From Lachnospiraceae bacterium (GTDB taxonomy: Bacteria > Bacillota > Clostridia > Lachnospirales > Lachnospiraceae): 64,000 nucleotides of DNA. The stretch spans positions 1-64,000 of the forward strand of contig CAADYR010000115.1 of NCBI GenBank assembly GCA_900753305.1, written 5' to 3'. Both the position numbers and the translations under genes were made by a program. Shown here one piece after another: positions 42,999 through 51,089 of this stretch; within the stretch, counting starts at the first letter, position 1, and every line of letters begins with the position of its first letter. The notes under the pieces were generated by a model. It did no database searches. It was not told the origin of the DNA and was given only the letters and a program-made list of their open reading frames with translations.

Positions 42999-43676
42999 AC
43001 AGGAGAGGAAATCTATAAAAAAGTCAAACAGAACAAAAGCGATGACACTGCATACGAAGTGCAGATCAATGGACAGAAATATCAGATACTGGAAGCGGCG
43101 CCAACCCTTAACGGACTGCGGATGATCACGTATTACCCCCTGCGTGAAATGTTGCGTCCGGTGCGTAATATAGCGGGAATTACCAGTGGATTTCTTGCAG
43201 TATTGATGTTGGTAGGTCTTTTGTTCATGATTCTGTTCTATAAGAATATACTGTTGCAGTTCAAGATTCTTACAGAACATTTAAAACAGGTAGAGAACGG
43301 AAATTTTGAAACGCAGATAACGGAATTGCCGAACAATGAGTTCGCATATGTTTTTGAACAGTTTAACCGAATGGTAGAGAGAATACGTCATTTGATCTCT
43401 TCTACATTAAAAGAGCAACAGCTAAGGAACCAGGCGGAAATGAGACAACTGCAAAACGTGTTGCATAAAAATTTTAAGGATACTCCTGCAGTGGAGAAGG
43501 ACAGAGAAGGTACTTCCGGAGACAGTCAGGATATCATTCCCTTTATAAAATCCTATGTCTATGAAAACTTTGATAAAGATTTGTCACTGGATCATCTGGG
43601 ACAGGTAGTACATCTGCATCCTGCTTATCTTTCAAAAGTATTTAAAGATGAGACAGATATGAATGAATATAATTAA
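42999..43676 (+). pseudogene. Fused remnant of a sensor kinase and an AraC-type regulator
   Basis: The frame is open from about 42999 without a ribosome site. It reads the end of an extracellular sensor domain, one membrane helix ('GFLAVLMLVGLLFMILFY'), a HAMP domain ('LTEHLKQVENGNFETQI', 'FEQFNRMVERIRHLI') and the start of a YesM-type linker ('QLRNQAEMRQLQ'). The expected kinase domain is missing; instead the start of an AraC helix-turn-helix appears ('SYVYENFDKDLSLDHLGQVV', 'HPAYLSKVFK'), which then stops early. A deletion seems to have joined a yesM-like gene to its yesN-like neighbour and the end is cut. It cannot signal normally. Confidence 0.6.
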
Positions 43677-43733
43677 GTGCTAACTGTTCTATTTATTATA
43701 GAATTATAAAAAATCTAAACTATTTGTTAATTG

Positions 43734-43760
43734 TTAGCACTCTCTATTGACGAGTGCTAA
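43734..43760. promoter_or_regulatory. CIRCE element (HrcA operator)
   Basis: TTAGCACTC, 9 bases, GAGTGCTAA: a perfect CIRCE. It overlaps the -35 box of the Hsp20 promoter, so HrcA would block transcription until heat or protein damage inactivates it. Confidence 0.93.
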
Positions 43761-43775
43761 CAGCGGTGGTATAAC
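43747..43775 (+). promoter_or_regulatory. Promoter of hsp20
   Basis: TTGACG (43747-43752), 17 bases, TATAAC (43770-43775); the -35 box lies within CIRCE. Confidence 0.75.
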
Positions 43776-43868
43776 ATAATCAGAACAAGGGAAGAGAGAT
43801 AAAAATCAAAGCCCTGTTCCACAGAAACGTAAAATAACAATGATGTTTTATATAAGGAGGAATTGATT

Positions 43869-44303
43869 ATGTTGATGCCTAGTATTTTTGGAGAAGATTT
43901 ATTTGATGGATTAATGGATGGTTTTGCATTCCCTGCTGACTGGAGTTATGCAAAGAATACAGCCAATGTGATGAAGACAGATATCAAGGAAAATGAGAAC
44001 GGCTATGAACTTGACATTGATCTTCCCGGTTATAAGAAAGAAAATGTAAAGGCTGAACTCAAGGATGGTTATCTGACGATCAGTGCTTCTAATGACAGCA
44101 GCACAGAAGAAAAAGATGAGAAGGGCAAATACATTCGTAAGGAACGTTATACCGGCTCCGTAAGCAGAAGCTTCTATGTTGGTAAATATGTTACGGAAGA
44201 AGATATTCATGCTAAATTCGAGAACGGAATCCTGAAATTGTCCGTACCTAAGGTAGATGCACCGAAGGTTGAACAGAATAAATACATTGCCATTGAAGGA
44301 TAA
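43869..44303 (+). CDS. hsp20: Hsp20/alpha-crystallin small heat-shock protein
   Basis: The ATG at 43869 is chosen because AAGGAGG lies 8 bases upstream; a TTG at 43863 is weaker. The 144-residue protein has a short N-terminal arm ('PSIFGEDLFDGLMDGF'), an alpha-crystallin domain from about residue 38 ('ENGYELDIDLPGYKKENV') and the final 'FENGILKLSVPK' (G-x-L motif). It binds unfolding proteins in oligomers. Control by HrcA is expected from the perfect CIRCE upstream, although no hrcA-grpE-dnaK operon is in the window. Confidence 0.93.
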   Translation: MLMPSIFGEDLFDGLMDGFAFPADWSYAKNTANVMKTDIKENENGYELDIDLPGYKKENVKAELKDGYLTISASNDSSTEEKDEKGKYIRKERYTGSVSRSFYVGKYVTEEDIHAKFENGILKLSVPKVDAPKVEQNKYIAIEG

Positions 44304-44310
44304 GTATATA

Positions 44311-44346
44311 AATCCCGCAGATTTCACCCCCTGCGGGATTTTTTTT
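44311..44346 (+). terminator. Rho-independent terminator
   Basis: AATCCCGCAG, 10-base loop, CTGCGGGATT, then TTTTTT, after hsp20. Confidence 0.9.
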
Positions 44347-44353
44347 GCTTTCA

Positions 44354-44365
44354 GAACGAACGTTC
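44354..44365. promoter_or_regulatory. LexA/DinR-like box upstream of lrgAB
   Basis: GAAC-GAAC-GTTC fits the core GAAC-N4-GTTC of Gram-positive LexA boxes and lies 115 bases before lrgA. Only the core matches; the outer bases do not fit well. SOS control of lrgAB is a guess. Confidence 0.35.
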
Positions 44366-44479
44366 AACAAAAATGCTGGTAAAACGAGCGGATATATTTA
44401 TAGCATATTTTCTGAGAAAAATGCTATCCTGTAAAAGTACGCGTGAAGGCGTTTTTTTTAGTACGAGGAGGAAAAAGTT

Positions 44480-44842
44480 ATGAAATATGTCAGACAGTTC
44501 ATGTTGATCCTGATGATTTCCTTTTGCGGAGAATTATTGAAATATTTACTTCCATTGCCAATTCCGGCAAGTGTGTACGGATTTATCCTGTTATTTGCAG
44601 GACTTTTAACAGGAGTGATCAAACTGGATATGGTAAAGGATGCAGCAAAATTTCTGATTGAGATCATGCCGCTTATGTTCATACCGGCGGGCGTGGGACT
44701 GATCGTTTCATGGGATGTATTAAAGCCTGTATTGTTACCTTTTGCAGTCATTACAGTGATCACAACAGTAGCAGTTATGGCAATGGCAGGAAGAGTTACC
44801 CAGTGGGTCATCCGCAGGGAAAAGGGGGAGAAGCATGAATGA
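44480..44842 (+). CDS. lrgA: CidA/LrgA family holin-like protein
   Basis: A 120-residue membrane protein with four helices and the family block 'LPIPASVYGFILLFAGLLTG'. An AGGAGGAAA ribosome site precedes the ATG. LrgA-like proteins are holin-like and have been linked to murein hydrolase control and to small carboxylate (pyruvate) transport with LrgB. The gene overlaps lrgB by 8 bases. A GAAC-N4-GTTC palindrome lies upstream. Confidence 0.88.
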   Translation: MKYVRQFMLILMISFCGELLKYLLPLPIPASVYGFILLFAGLLTGVIKLDMVKDAAKFLIEIMPLMFIPAGVGLIVSWDVLKPVLLPFAVITVITTVAVMAMAGRVTQWVIRREKGEKHE

Positions 44843-45527
44843 GATAATGGGAAACTCCTTGTTTTTTGGAGTTATGATCAGCGTGGCGGCCTATGAAATA
44901 GGTGTACTGTTAAAAAAGAAATTCAAACTTGCGATTTTTAACCCTCTGTTGATCGCAATTGCAGTAATTATCGTGATTCTGGCAATTACAGGAGTAGAAT
45001 ATGATACATATAATGACGGTGCCAAATACCTTAGCTATCTGCTGACACCGGCAACTGTATGTCTGGCAGTACCTCTCTATGAACAGCTTGAGATATTAAA
45101 GAAGAATCTGAAGGCAATTCTGGCAGGAATTCTGGCGGGAGCCCTGACCAGCGTTACCAGTGTGCTGATACTGGCAATCCTGTTTGGACTGAGCCATGAG
45201 GAATATGTTACATTATTGCCCAAATCCATTACGACGGCGATTGGAATGGGAGTGTCAGAAGAACTGGGAGGAATCGTGACGATCACCGTTGCGGTCATTA
45301 TCATTACAGGTGTTCTTGGCAACATGTTTGCAGAAGCGGTCTGCAGGATATTCTGGATTGAAGAACCCATAGCAAAGGGCATCGGGATAGGATCTGCATC
45401 ACACGCGATCGGTACAGCCAAGGCAATGGAACTTGGTGATATAGAAGGGGCTATGAGTAGTCTGTCAATTGCGGTGTCTGGACTGATCACTGTAATACTG
45501 GCAAGTGTATACGCACAGTTTTTATAG
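44835..45527 (+). CDS. lrgB: LrgB family protein
   Basis: A 230-residue polytopic membrane protein. Conserved LrgB blocks are 'FNPLLIAIAVIIVILAITG', 'LLTPATVCLAVPLYEQLEIL', 'LPKSITTAIGMGVSEELGG' and 'GIGSASHAIGTAKAMELGD'. It acts together with LrgA; the pair is implicated in autolysis control and in pyruvate or related uptake. The start overlaps lrgA by 8 bases with GGGGGAG as ribosome site. A terminator ends the pair. Confidence 0.93.
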   Translation: MNEIMGNSLFFGVMISVAAYEIGVLLKKKFKLAIFNPLLIAIAVIIVILAITGVEYDTYNDGAKYLSYLLTPATVCLAVPLYEQLEILKKNLKAILAGILAGALTSVTSVLILAILFGLSHEEYVTLLPKSITTAIGMGVSEELGGIVTITVAVIIITGVLGNMFAEAVCRIFWIEEPIAKGIGIGSASHAIGTAKAMELGDIEGAMSSLSIAVSGLITVILASVYAQFL

Positions 45528-45558
45528 AAAATCATATAAAAAGAAATGAACAGAAAAC

Positions 45559-45592
45559 AAAGCGCATGTGGAATGAACCGCATGCGCTTTTT
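45559..45592 (+). terminator. Rho-independent terminator
   Basis: AAAGCGCATG, loop, CATGCGCTTT, then TT, after lrgB. Confidence 0.85.
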
Positions 45593-45717
45593 AATAATAA
45601 ATAAAAATTTCATTTTAACATATATTATTTATTGAAAATCATAATTAGAAAAATGTGTACTAAATAATTCGACCATCTAAACCTTTTGATATTCTATTAG
45701 GAAAGGAAGGTATATAT

Positions 45718-45942
45718 ATGGATTATAAGGTACGTATGCGTAATCTGCGTGAAGATAGTGATAAAACACAGCAGGAGATCGCAGCAATTCTAGGAACATC
45801 ACAGACCATGTATGCACGCTACGAGAGAGGGGCAAATGAGATGCCGATCCGACATCTTATTTGGCTTGCAAAGTACTATGATGTATCAACAGATTATCTT
45901 CTGGGGTTAACAAAGGAAAAGAAACCATTTCCCCAAAAATAA
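45718..45942 (+). CDS. Small XRE-family transcriptional regulator
   Basis: A 74-residue single-domain Cro/C1-type protein. The helix-turn-helix is 'TQQEIAAILGTSQTMYARYE' (about residues 18-37), followed by the common 'LAKYYDVSTDYLLGLT' tail. GGAAGG provides the ribosome site. Target unknown. It stands alone between lrgB and pfkA, about 180 bases before pfkA. Confidence 0.88.
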   Translation: MDYKVRMRNLREDSDKTQQEIAAILGTSQTMYARYERGANEMPIRHLIWLAKYYDVSTDYLLGLTKEKKPFPQK

Positions 45943-46011
45943 AAGAAAACGATCAATAAATAATGTGTAGGGTTTAAAAGGAAAAAGTAAAGATATTTAC
46001 TAAGATAAAAC

Positions 46012-46039
46012 TTGACAATTTTTTATCAAATTATATTGT
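46012..46039 (+). promoter_or_regulatory. Promoter of pfkA
   Basis: TTGACA (46012-46017), 16 bases, TATTGT (46034-46039), about 90 bases before the ATG, leaving a short AT-rich leader. Confidence 0.55.
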
Positions 46040-46125
46040 AATCTGGAATAAAATAGATTAAAATAAAAAGGTGAATGAGAAAAAAATAACAAAGTTTATG
46101 TTATATATGCATAGGAGGTAATATC

Positions 46126-47100
46126 ATGTCCAAAGAGATTAAGTGCATTGGTGTGTTAACAAGCGGTGGAGATGCACCTGGTATGAATGCAGCGATTCGT
46201 GCAGTTGTTAGAAAAGCGATTTCTAATGGCGTTACTGTAAAAGGTATCAAGAGAGGTTATGCAGGTCTGTTGAATGAAGAGATCGTTGATATGCAGAAGC
46301 AGAATGTTTCTGATATCATTCAGCGTGGTGGTACGATCCTTGGTACAGCCCGTTGTCTGGAATTCAAAGATCCGGAAGTACAGGCTCACGCAGCAGATAT
46401 CTGTAGAAAGCATGGTATCGATGGACTGGTTGTAATCGGTGGTGACGGTTCTTACCGTGGAGCACAGGCTCTTGCAAGAAATGGTATCAACACGATCGGT
46501 CTGCCCGGTACAATCGACCTTGATATTGCCTGTACAGAATATACAATTGGTTTTGATACTGCAATTAATACAGCAATGGAAGCAATTGATAAGGTAAGAG
46601 ATACTTCTTCTTCTCATGAGAGATGTTCTATTATCGAAGTTATGGGACGTAATGCGGGTTACATCGCTCTGTGGACAGGCGTTGCCAATGGTGCAGAGGA
46701 TATCCTTCTTCCTGAGAAATACGATTACAATGAACAGGAACTGATCAATAATATCATTGCCAGCAGAAAGCGTGGCAAGACCCATCATATCATTGTAAAT
46801 GCAGAAGGTATCGGACATTCTACATCCATGGCAAAGAGAATCGAAGCAGCAACAGGTATTGAGACTCGTGCAACGATTCTTGGTTACCTACAGCGTGGCG
46901 GCAGCCCTACATGTAAGGATCGTTTCTATGCTTCTATCATGGGTGCTTATGCAGCAGATATTCTGTGTGCAGGTAAGTCCAATCGTGTAGTAGCATACAA
47001 GCACGGCGAATTCGTAGACTTCGATATCGAAGAAGCATTAAATATGGAAAAGACAATTAATGAATATCAGTATGATATCTGTAGAAAATTGTCCAGATAA
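46126..47100 (+). CDS. pfkA: ATP-dependent 6-phosphofructokinase
   Basis: A 324-residue protein with an AGGAGGT ribosome site. 'LTSGGDAPGMNAAIRAVVRK' is the ATP-loop start and 'VIGGDGSYRGAQAL' carries the Gly (E. coli Gly104) that marks the ATP rather than the pyrophosphate type. The catalytic block reads 'GTIDLDIACTEYTIGFDTA': both Asp residues are kept, with Leu replacing the common Asn between them. 'DTSSSHERCSIIEVMGRNAG' binds fructose-6-phosphate. It catalyses the committed step of glycolysis. Own promoter and terminator. Confidence 0.95.
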   Translation: MSKEIKCIGVLTSGGDAPGMNAAIRAVVRKAISNGVTVKGIKRGYAGLLNEEIVDMQKQNVSDIIQRGGTILGTARCLEFKDPEVQAHAADICRKHGIDGLVVIGGDGSYRGAQALARNGINTIGLPGTIDLDIACTEYTIGFDTAINTAMEAIDKVRDTSSSHERCSIIEVMGRNAGYIALWTGVANGAEDILLPEKYDYNEQELINNIIASRKRGKTHHIIVNAEGIGHSTSMAKRIEAATGIETRATILGYLQRGGSPTCKDRFYASIMGAYAADILCAGKSNRVVAYKHGEFVDFDIEEALNMEKTINEYQYDICRKLSR

Positions 47101-47130
47101 TAAATAAAGTCTGAATTTGAGAGAATCATG

Positions 47131-47173
47131 AAACAATCCGAAGATGAGATTTACTTATTTTCGGATTGTTTTT
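47131..47173 (+). terminator. Rho-independent terminator
   Basis: AAACAATCCGAA pairs with TTCGGATTGTTT, followed by TT, after pfkA. The right arm overlaps the -35 region of ktrB. Confidence 0.85.
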
Positions 47174-47194
47174 GTTATGGCAGATTGCTATAAT
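47166..47194 (+). promoter_or_regulatory. Promoter of ktrBA
   Basis: TTGTTT (47166-47171), 17 bases, TATAAT (47189-47194), overlapping the pfkA terminator. Confidence 0.6.
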
Positions 47195-47259
47195 GTGCAT
47201 AGGCATTTTGGAATGTAAGATTAAGCCTGTATGTCGGGCATAAAGGAGATATTGGGGAG

Positions 47260-48606
47260 TTGAATCAGAAAAAGAAATTTAAGGGTAAACGTTCTACTAC
47301 CAGACTGATCGCGCTGGGGTTTGCCCTGATCATAGTGATTGGCACAATATTGCTGAGTCTGCCGGTTGCGGTACGTTCCGGACATCCTGATGTACTGAAT
47401 GCCCTGTTTACGGCGACTTCAGCAACTTGTGTTACTGGTCTGGTCGTTGCAGATACGTATCAGAACTGGACAACATTTGGAATCCTGGTCATTTTTGGAA
47501 TGATTCAGATAGGTGGATTGGGATTCATGACCATAGGAGTATATATATCTATTATCCTGAAAAAGAAAATAGGATTGAAGCAGCGTGAGAATCTGCATGA
47601 GAGTGTGAATTCCATGGAAATAGCAGGTGTTGTGAATCTGGCTAGAAAAATTGTACAGGGCACACTTTTGATAGAAGGGATCGGTGCAGTGCTGCTCTCA
47701 ACGAGATTTATTCCAAGATATGGAGTGCTGCGTGGAATTGCATTTTCCATTTTTCATGCAGTGTCTGCTTTTTGTAATGCGGGATTTGACCTGATGGGAT
47801 ATGACGAGGCGTACTCTTCACTGGTGTCCTTTGAAGGAGATGTGCTGGTCAATGTTGTTGTAATGTTTCTGATCCTGACCGGAGGTATCGGTTTTGTAGT
47901 ATGGGATGACCTGATGCGTAATAAGTGGCATTTTAAGAAATATCTGCTACATACCAAGATCGTGCTGACTGTGACGATAGGACTGACTGTGACTACTACC
48001 ATACTGTACCTGATCATAGAAAATCAGGGAGTCCTTGCAGGACTGGATCCTCTGGAAAAAGTATTAGGAGCTGCTTTTTGCTCTGTTACGCCCAGAACTG
48101 CGGGATTTAATACAACGGATGTGGCAGGTCTGTCCAACGCCGGTAAAATGTTGACCATACTGCTTATGTTTGTCGGCGGCAGTCCGGGTTCAACAGCAGG
48201 TGGCGCCAAGACAACGACCATAGTTGTACTGTTTCTGTATGCAGCGGCAATGATCCGTAATCACGAAGATATCAATCTGTTTGGCAGACGTCTGACAGAT
48301 GATGTGGTTAAAAAAGCCAATGCGGTCGTTGTAGTGAATTTTGCACTGGGAATGTTTGCAGCAATATGGATCATGTGCATGCAGCCTTTTGATATGGCGG
48401 ATGTACTGCTGGAAGTATTCTCTGCGATCAATACGGTCGGAATGACTACAGGCATTACGAGGGATCTGAATACAGTATCCAGATTGATCCTGATAGTGTT
48501 GATGTATTGCGGCAGACTTGGCAGTTTGTCTTTTGCTCTTGTTTTTGCCCAGAAAAAGACATCAGACAGTATCAGACTTCCGCAGGAAAAGATTATTGTA
48601 GGATAG
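47260..48606 (+). CDS. ktrB: KtrB/TrkH-family potassium uptake channel
   Basis: A 448-residue membrane protein with a TTG start behind AAGGAGA and GGGGAG. It has the four-repeat M1-P-M2 layout with pore loops 'ALFTATSATCVTGLVV', 'AVSAFCNAGFDL', 'FCSVTPRTAGFNT' and 'VFSAINTVGMTTG', and the conserved 'GGSPGSTAGGAKTTT'. With KtrA it takes up K+ coupled to Na+ or the membrane potential. Next gene ktrA follows after 9 bases. Confidence 0.92.
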   Translation: MNQKKKFKGKRSTTRLIALGFALIIVIGTILLSLPVAVRSGHPDVLNALFTATSATCVTGLVVADTYQNWTTFGILVIFGMIQIGGLGFMTIGVYISIILKKKIGLKQRENLHESVNSMEIAGVVNLARKIVQGTLLIEGIGAVLLSTRFIPRYGVLRGIAFSIFHAVSAFCNAGFDLMGYDEAYSSLVSFEGDVLVNVVVMFLILTGGIGFVVWDDLMRNKWHFKKYLLHTKIVLTVTIGLTVTTTILYLIIENQGVLAGLDPLEKVLGAAFCSVTPRTAGFNTTDVAGLSNAGKMLTILLMFVGGSPGSTAGGAKTTTIVVLFLYAAAMIRNHEDINLFGRRLTDDVVKKANAVVVVNFALGMFAAIWIMCMQPFDMADVLLEVFSAINTVGMTTGITRDLNTVSRLILIVLMYCGRLGSLSFALVFAQKKTSDSIRLPQEKIIVG

Positions 48607-48615
48607 GAGAGCATA

Positions 48616-49287
48616 ATGAAATCAATATTAATCATAGGAATGGGACGTTTTGGACATCATCTGGCGAAAAACTTTCTGGATAATGGACACGATGTCATGA
48701 TCATAGATGAGAAAGAAGAAGCAATAGAGGATATGGTTCCCTACGCGACCAGTTCTAAAATTGGAGATTGTACGAAGGAAGAAGTCCTGAAAACCATAGG
48801 CGTTCGTAATTTCGACACAGTATTTGTATGCATCGGAACCAATTTCCAGAGCAGTCTGGAGATTACCAGTCTGGTAAAGGAATTGGGAGCCAAAAAGGTC
48901 ATCAGTAAGGTAACAAGAGATATTCAGGCAAAGTTTTTATTAAGAAACGGCGCAGATGAAGTGATCTATCCGGACAAGGACATTGCTGAGAAGTGGGCAG
49001 AACGTTACAGTCTGGATAATATCTTTGATTATATCGATCTGCCGGGACCTTATGGAATTTACGAGATCAGTCCGATTCAGGAGTGGGTCGGTAAAAGCAT
49101 CAGGGAGTCCAATATTGCTGCACGCTATAAGGTTTCGATACTGGGAATCCGCAAAAATGAAGGCGAAGAGATGCATATTATGCCTTCAGCGGATTATGTG
49201 ATACAGGAGAAAGAACATCTGATGGTAATGGCACATAATGATGTGGCTGCCAGACTTTTGGAACCCCGTAAAAAACGTAAGAAATAA
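48616..49287 (+). CDS. ktrA: KtrA/TrkA potassium uptake regulator
   Basis: A 223-residue cytoplasmic RCK protein. The N-terminal Rossmann domain has 'ILIIGMGRFGHHLAKNF' (G-x-G-x-x-G) and 'DVMIIDEKEE' for nucleotide binding; a C-terminal RCK_C domain starts at about residue 140 ('IQEWVGKSIRESNIAARY'). ATP/ADP (and c-di-AMP in relatives) would gate the KtrB channel. AGGAGAG is the ribosome site. Confidence 0.93.
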   Translation: MKSILIIGMGRFGHHLAKNFLDNGHDVMIIDEKEEAIEDMVPYATSSKIGDCTKEEVLKTIGVRNFDTVFVCIGTNFQSSLEITSLVKELGAKKVISKVTRDIQAKFLLRNGADEVIYPDKDIAEKWAERYSLDNIFDYIDLPGPYGIYEISPIQEWVGKSIRESNIAARYKVSILGIRKNEGEEMHIMPSADYVIQEKEHLMVMAHNDVAARLLEPRKKRKK

Positions 49288-49297
49288 TGGAGGCAGT

Positions 49298-50074
49298 ATG
49301 ATAACAAGTGCATCAAATCAGAGAATGAAGAATTTAATGGCTTTGTGCCAGAAATCCAAGGAGAGGCGTGCACAGCAGTCTTTTATCGTGGAAGGAACCA
49401 AAATGTTTCTGGAGGCACCAGCAGACTGGATCAGGGAAGTCTATGTTTCAGAGAGCTTCTGGGCGAAGTGCAGCTATCGGGAGCAATTAAAGGCAAAGGG
49501 CTGCGAAATCGTTACAGATGATGTGTTTAAAAGAGTTGCAGACACCAGAACACCACAGGGGATCATGAGTGTCCTGAAATGTCCACACTATGAACTGGAG
49601 GACCTTCTGGAGAATGAAACACCGCTTCTGGTCGTATTAGAGGATCTGCAGGACCCGGGTAATCTGGGAACGATTCTGCGTGCTGCTGAGGGAGCAGGTG
49701 TAAATGGTGTGATCATGAGCAGGGATACAGTGGATATCTTTAATCCCAAGGTCATTCGGGCAACGATGGGCTCTATATACAGAATGCCTTTTTACCAGGC
49801 AGATGATCTGAAGGATACCATTCAAGTATTGAAAGGTAGGGGAATCCGGGTATATGCAGCACATTTACAGGACAGCGTATGCTATGATGAAGCGGATTAC
49901 CAAAAAGGAACGGCTTTTCTGATCGGCAATGAAGGAAATGGGCTGAAAAAGGAGACTGCAGATGCAGCAACTCAGTATATAAAAATCCCTATGGCAGGAC
50001 AGGTAGAGTCACTTAATGCAGCTATGGCGACTTCTATACTGATGTATGAGGCAGCCAGACAACGACGCAGATAG
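49298..50074 (+). CDS. SpoU/TrmH-family RNA 2'-O-methyltransferase
   Basis: The ATG at 49298 with GGAGG upstream is preferred over a long start inside ktrA. The 258 residues have an N-terminal substrate-binding domain ('SNQRMKNLMALCQKSKER') and a SPOUT knot: 'VVLEDLQDPGNLGTILRAAE' (motif 1), 'FLIGNEGNGLKKE' (motif 2) and 'IPMAGQVESLNAAMATSILM' (motif 3). It methylates ribose in rRNA (RlmB-like) or tRNA. It starts 10 bases after ktrA. Confidence 0.9.
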   Translation: MITSASNQRMKNLMALCQKSKERRAQQSFIVEGTKMFLEAPADWIREVYVSESFWAKCSYREQLKAKGCEIVTDDVFKRVADTRTPQGIMSVLKCPHYELEDLLENETPLLVVLEDLQDPGNLGTILRAAEGAGVNGVIMSRDTVDIFNPKVIRATMGSIYRMPFYQADDLKDTIQVLKGRGIRVYAAHLQDSVCYDEADYQKGTAFLIGNEGNGLKKETADAATQYIKIPMAGQVESLNAAMATSILMYEAARQRRR

Positions 50075-50129
50075 GGAACCAGGCATTGCAGTCAGAGTCA
50101 GCGGGATATTGAAAGGAATGGTGATTGTT

Positions 50130-50924
50130 ATGAAGATAGGATTTATAGGACTTGGAAATATGGCAGATGCCATGATCGGTGGGATTCTTGCCAAGGGGCT
50201 GTATCAGAAAGAGGAACTGATCGGTTCTTCCAAAACAGAAGCTACCGCCACACGTATGCATGAAAAATACGGAATTGAAACAGGGACGGATAATGCCCGT
50301 GTTGCAAAAGAAGCCAATATTCTGGTGCTGGCAGTGAAGCCGGTCTTTTTCCCGGAAGTAATAGGAGAGATTAAGGAATTTGTAACAAATGACACGCTTG
50401 TCATTTCTATTGCGGCAGGCAAGAGTCTGGAATGGATCGAGCAGGAATTTGGTAAGAAGATTCGTCTGGTACGCTGTATGCCGAATGTTCCGGCATTAGT
50501 AGGGGAAGCCTGCACCGGAGTCTGCGTAAATACTTCTGTGACAGATGAAGATGAGAAACTGGCGCTGGCACTTATGGAAAGTTTCGGGAAAGCCAGCCTG
50601 ATACCTGAGAGACTGATGGATGCTGTAATCGGCGTCAGCGGCAGTTCTCCGGCGTATGTATTCATGTTCATAGAAGCAATGGCAGATGCGGCTGTATTGG
50701 CTGGAATGCCCAGAAATCAGGCGTATGAATTCGCTGCACAATCAGTGCTTGGCAGTGCTAAAATGGTACTGGAAACAGGAAAACATCCGGCACAACTCAA
50801 AGATATGGTATGCTCTCCGGCAGGAACAACAATAGAGGCTGTGAAGGTACTGGAAGAAAAAGGTTTTCGTGCAGCAGTGATGGATGCTGTAGAAGCTTGT
50901 GTAAATAAGTCAAAAAATATGTAA
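50130..50924 (+). CDS. proC: Pyrroline-5-carboxylate reductase
   Basis: A 264-residue protein. The ATG at 50130 gives the standard 'MKIGFIGLGNMADAMIGGIL' NADP-binding start; an ATG at 50118 sits on the AAAGGA site and a GTG at 50121 is another option. Further motifs are 'ISIAAGKSLEWIEQEF', 'RCMPNVPALVGEACTGVC' and the substrate-binding 'GVSGSSPAYVFMFIEAMAD'. It makes proline from pyrroline-5-carboxylate. It lies downstream of the RNA methyltransferase and ends at a strong terminator. Confidence 0.94.
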   Translation: MKIGFIGLGNMADAMIGGILAKGLYQKEELIGSSKTEATATRMHEKYGIETGTDNARVAKEANILVLAVKPVFFPEVIGEIKEFVTNDTLVISIAAGKSLEWIEQEFGKKIRLVRCMPNVPALVGEACTGVCVNTSVTDEDEKLALALMESFGKASLIPERLMDAVIGVSGSSPAYVFMFIEAMADAAVLAGMPRNQAYEFAAQSVLGSAKMVLETGKHPAQLKDMVCSPAGTTIEAVKVLEEKGFRAAVMDAVEACVNKSKNM

Positions 50925-50958
50925 AAAAACGAGTTTTTGTTGTGAAAAATTTTGCATT

Positions 50959-50995
50959 AAGAGTCCGTTCACTTGACAAGTGACGGACTCTTTGT
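50959..50995 (+). terminator. Rho-independent terminator
   Basis: AAGAGTCCGTTCACTT pairs almost perfectly with AAGTGACGGACTCTTT around a 3-base loop, after proC. Confidence 0.88.
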
Positions 50996-51089
50996 TATTA
51001 TATAAAATCGTAATGATGTTAACAAAAATGTAACATTTGTTATAAGATTGTATTAAGAACGAAAAGACTTTGAAAAATTGGAGAAGACA

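Noticed and set aside
42999..43676. Intact AraC-family regulator
   Set aside because: No start or ribosome site, kinase/receiver parts missing and the helix-turn-helix ends early.
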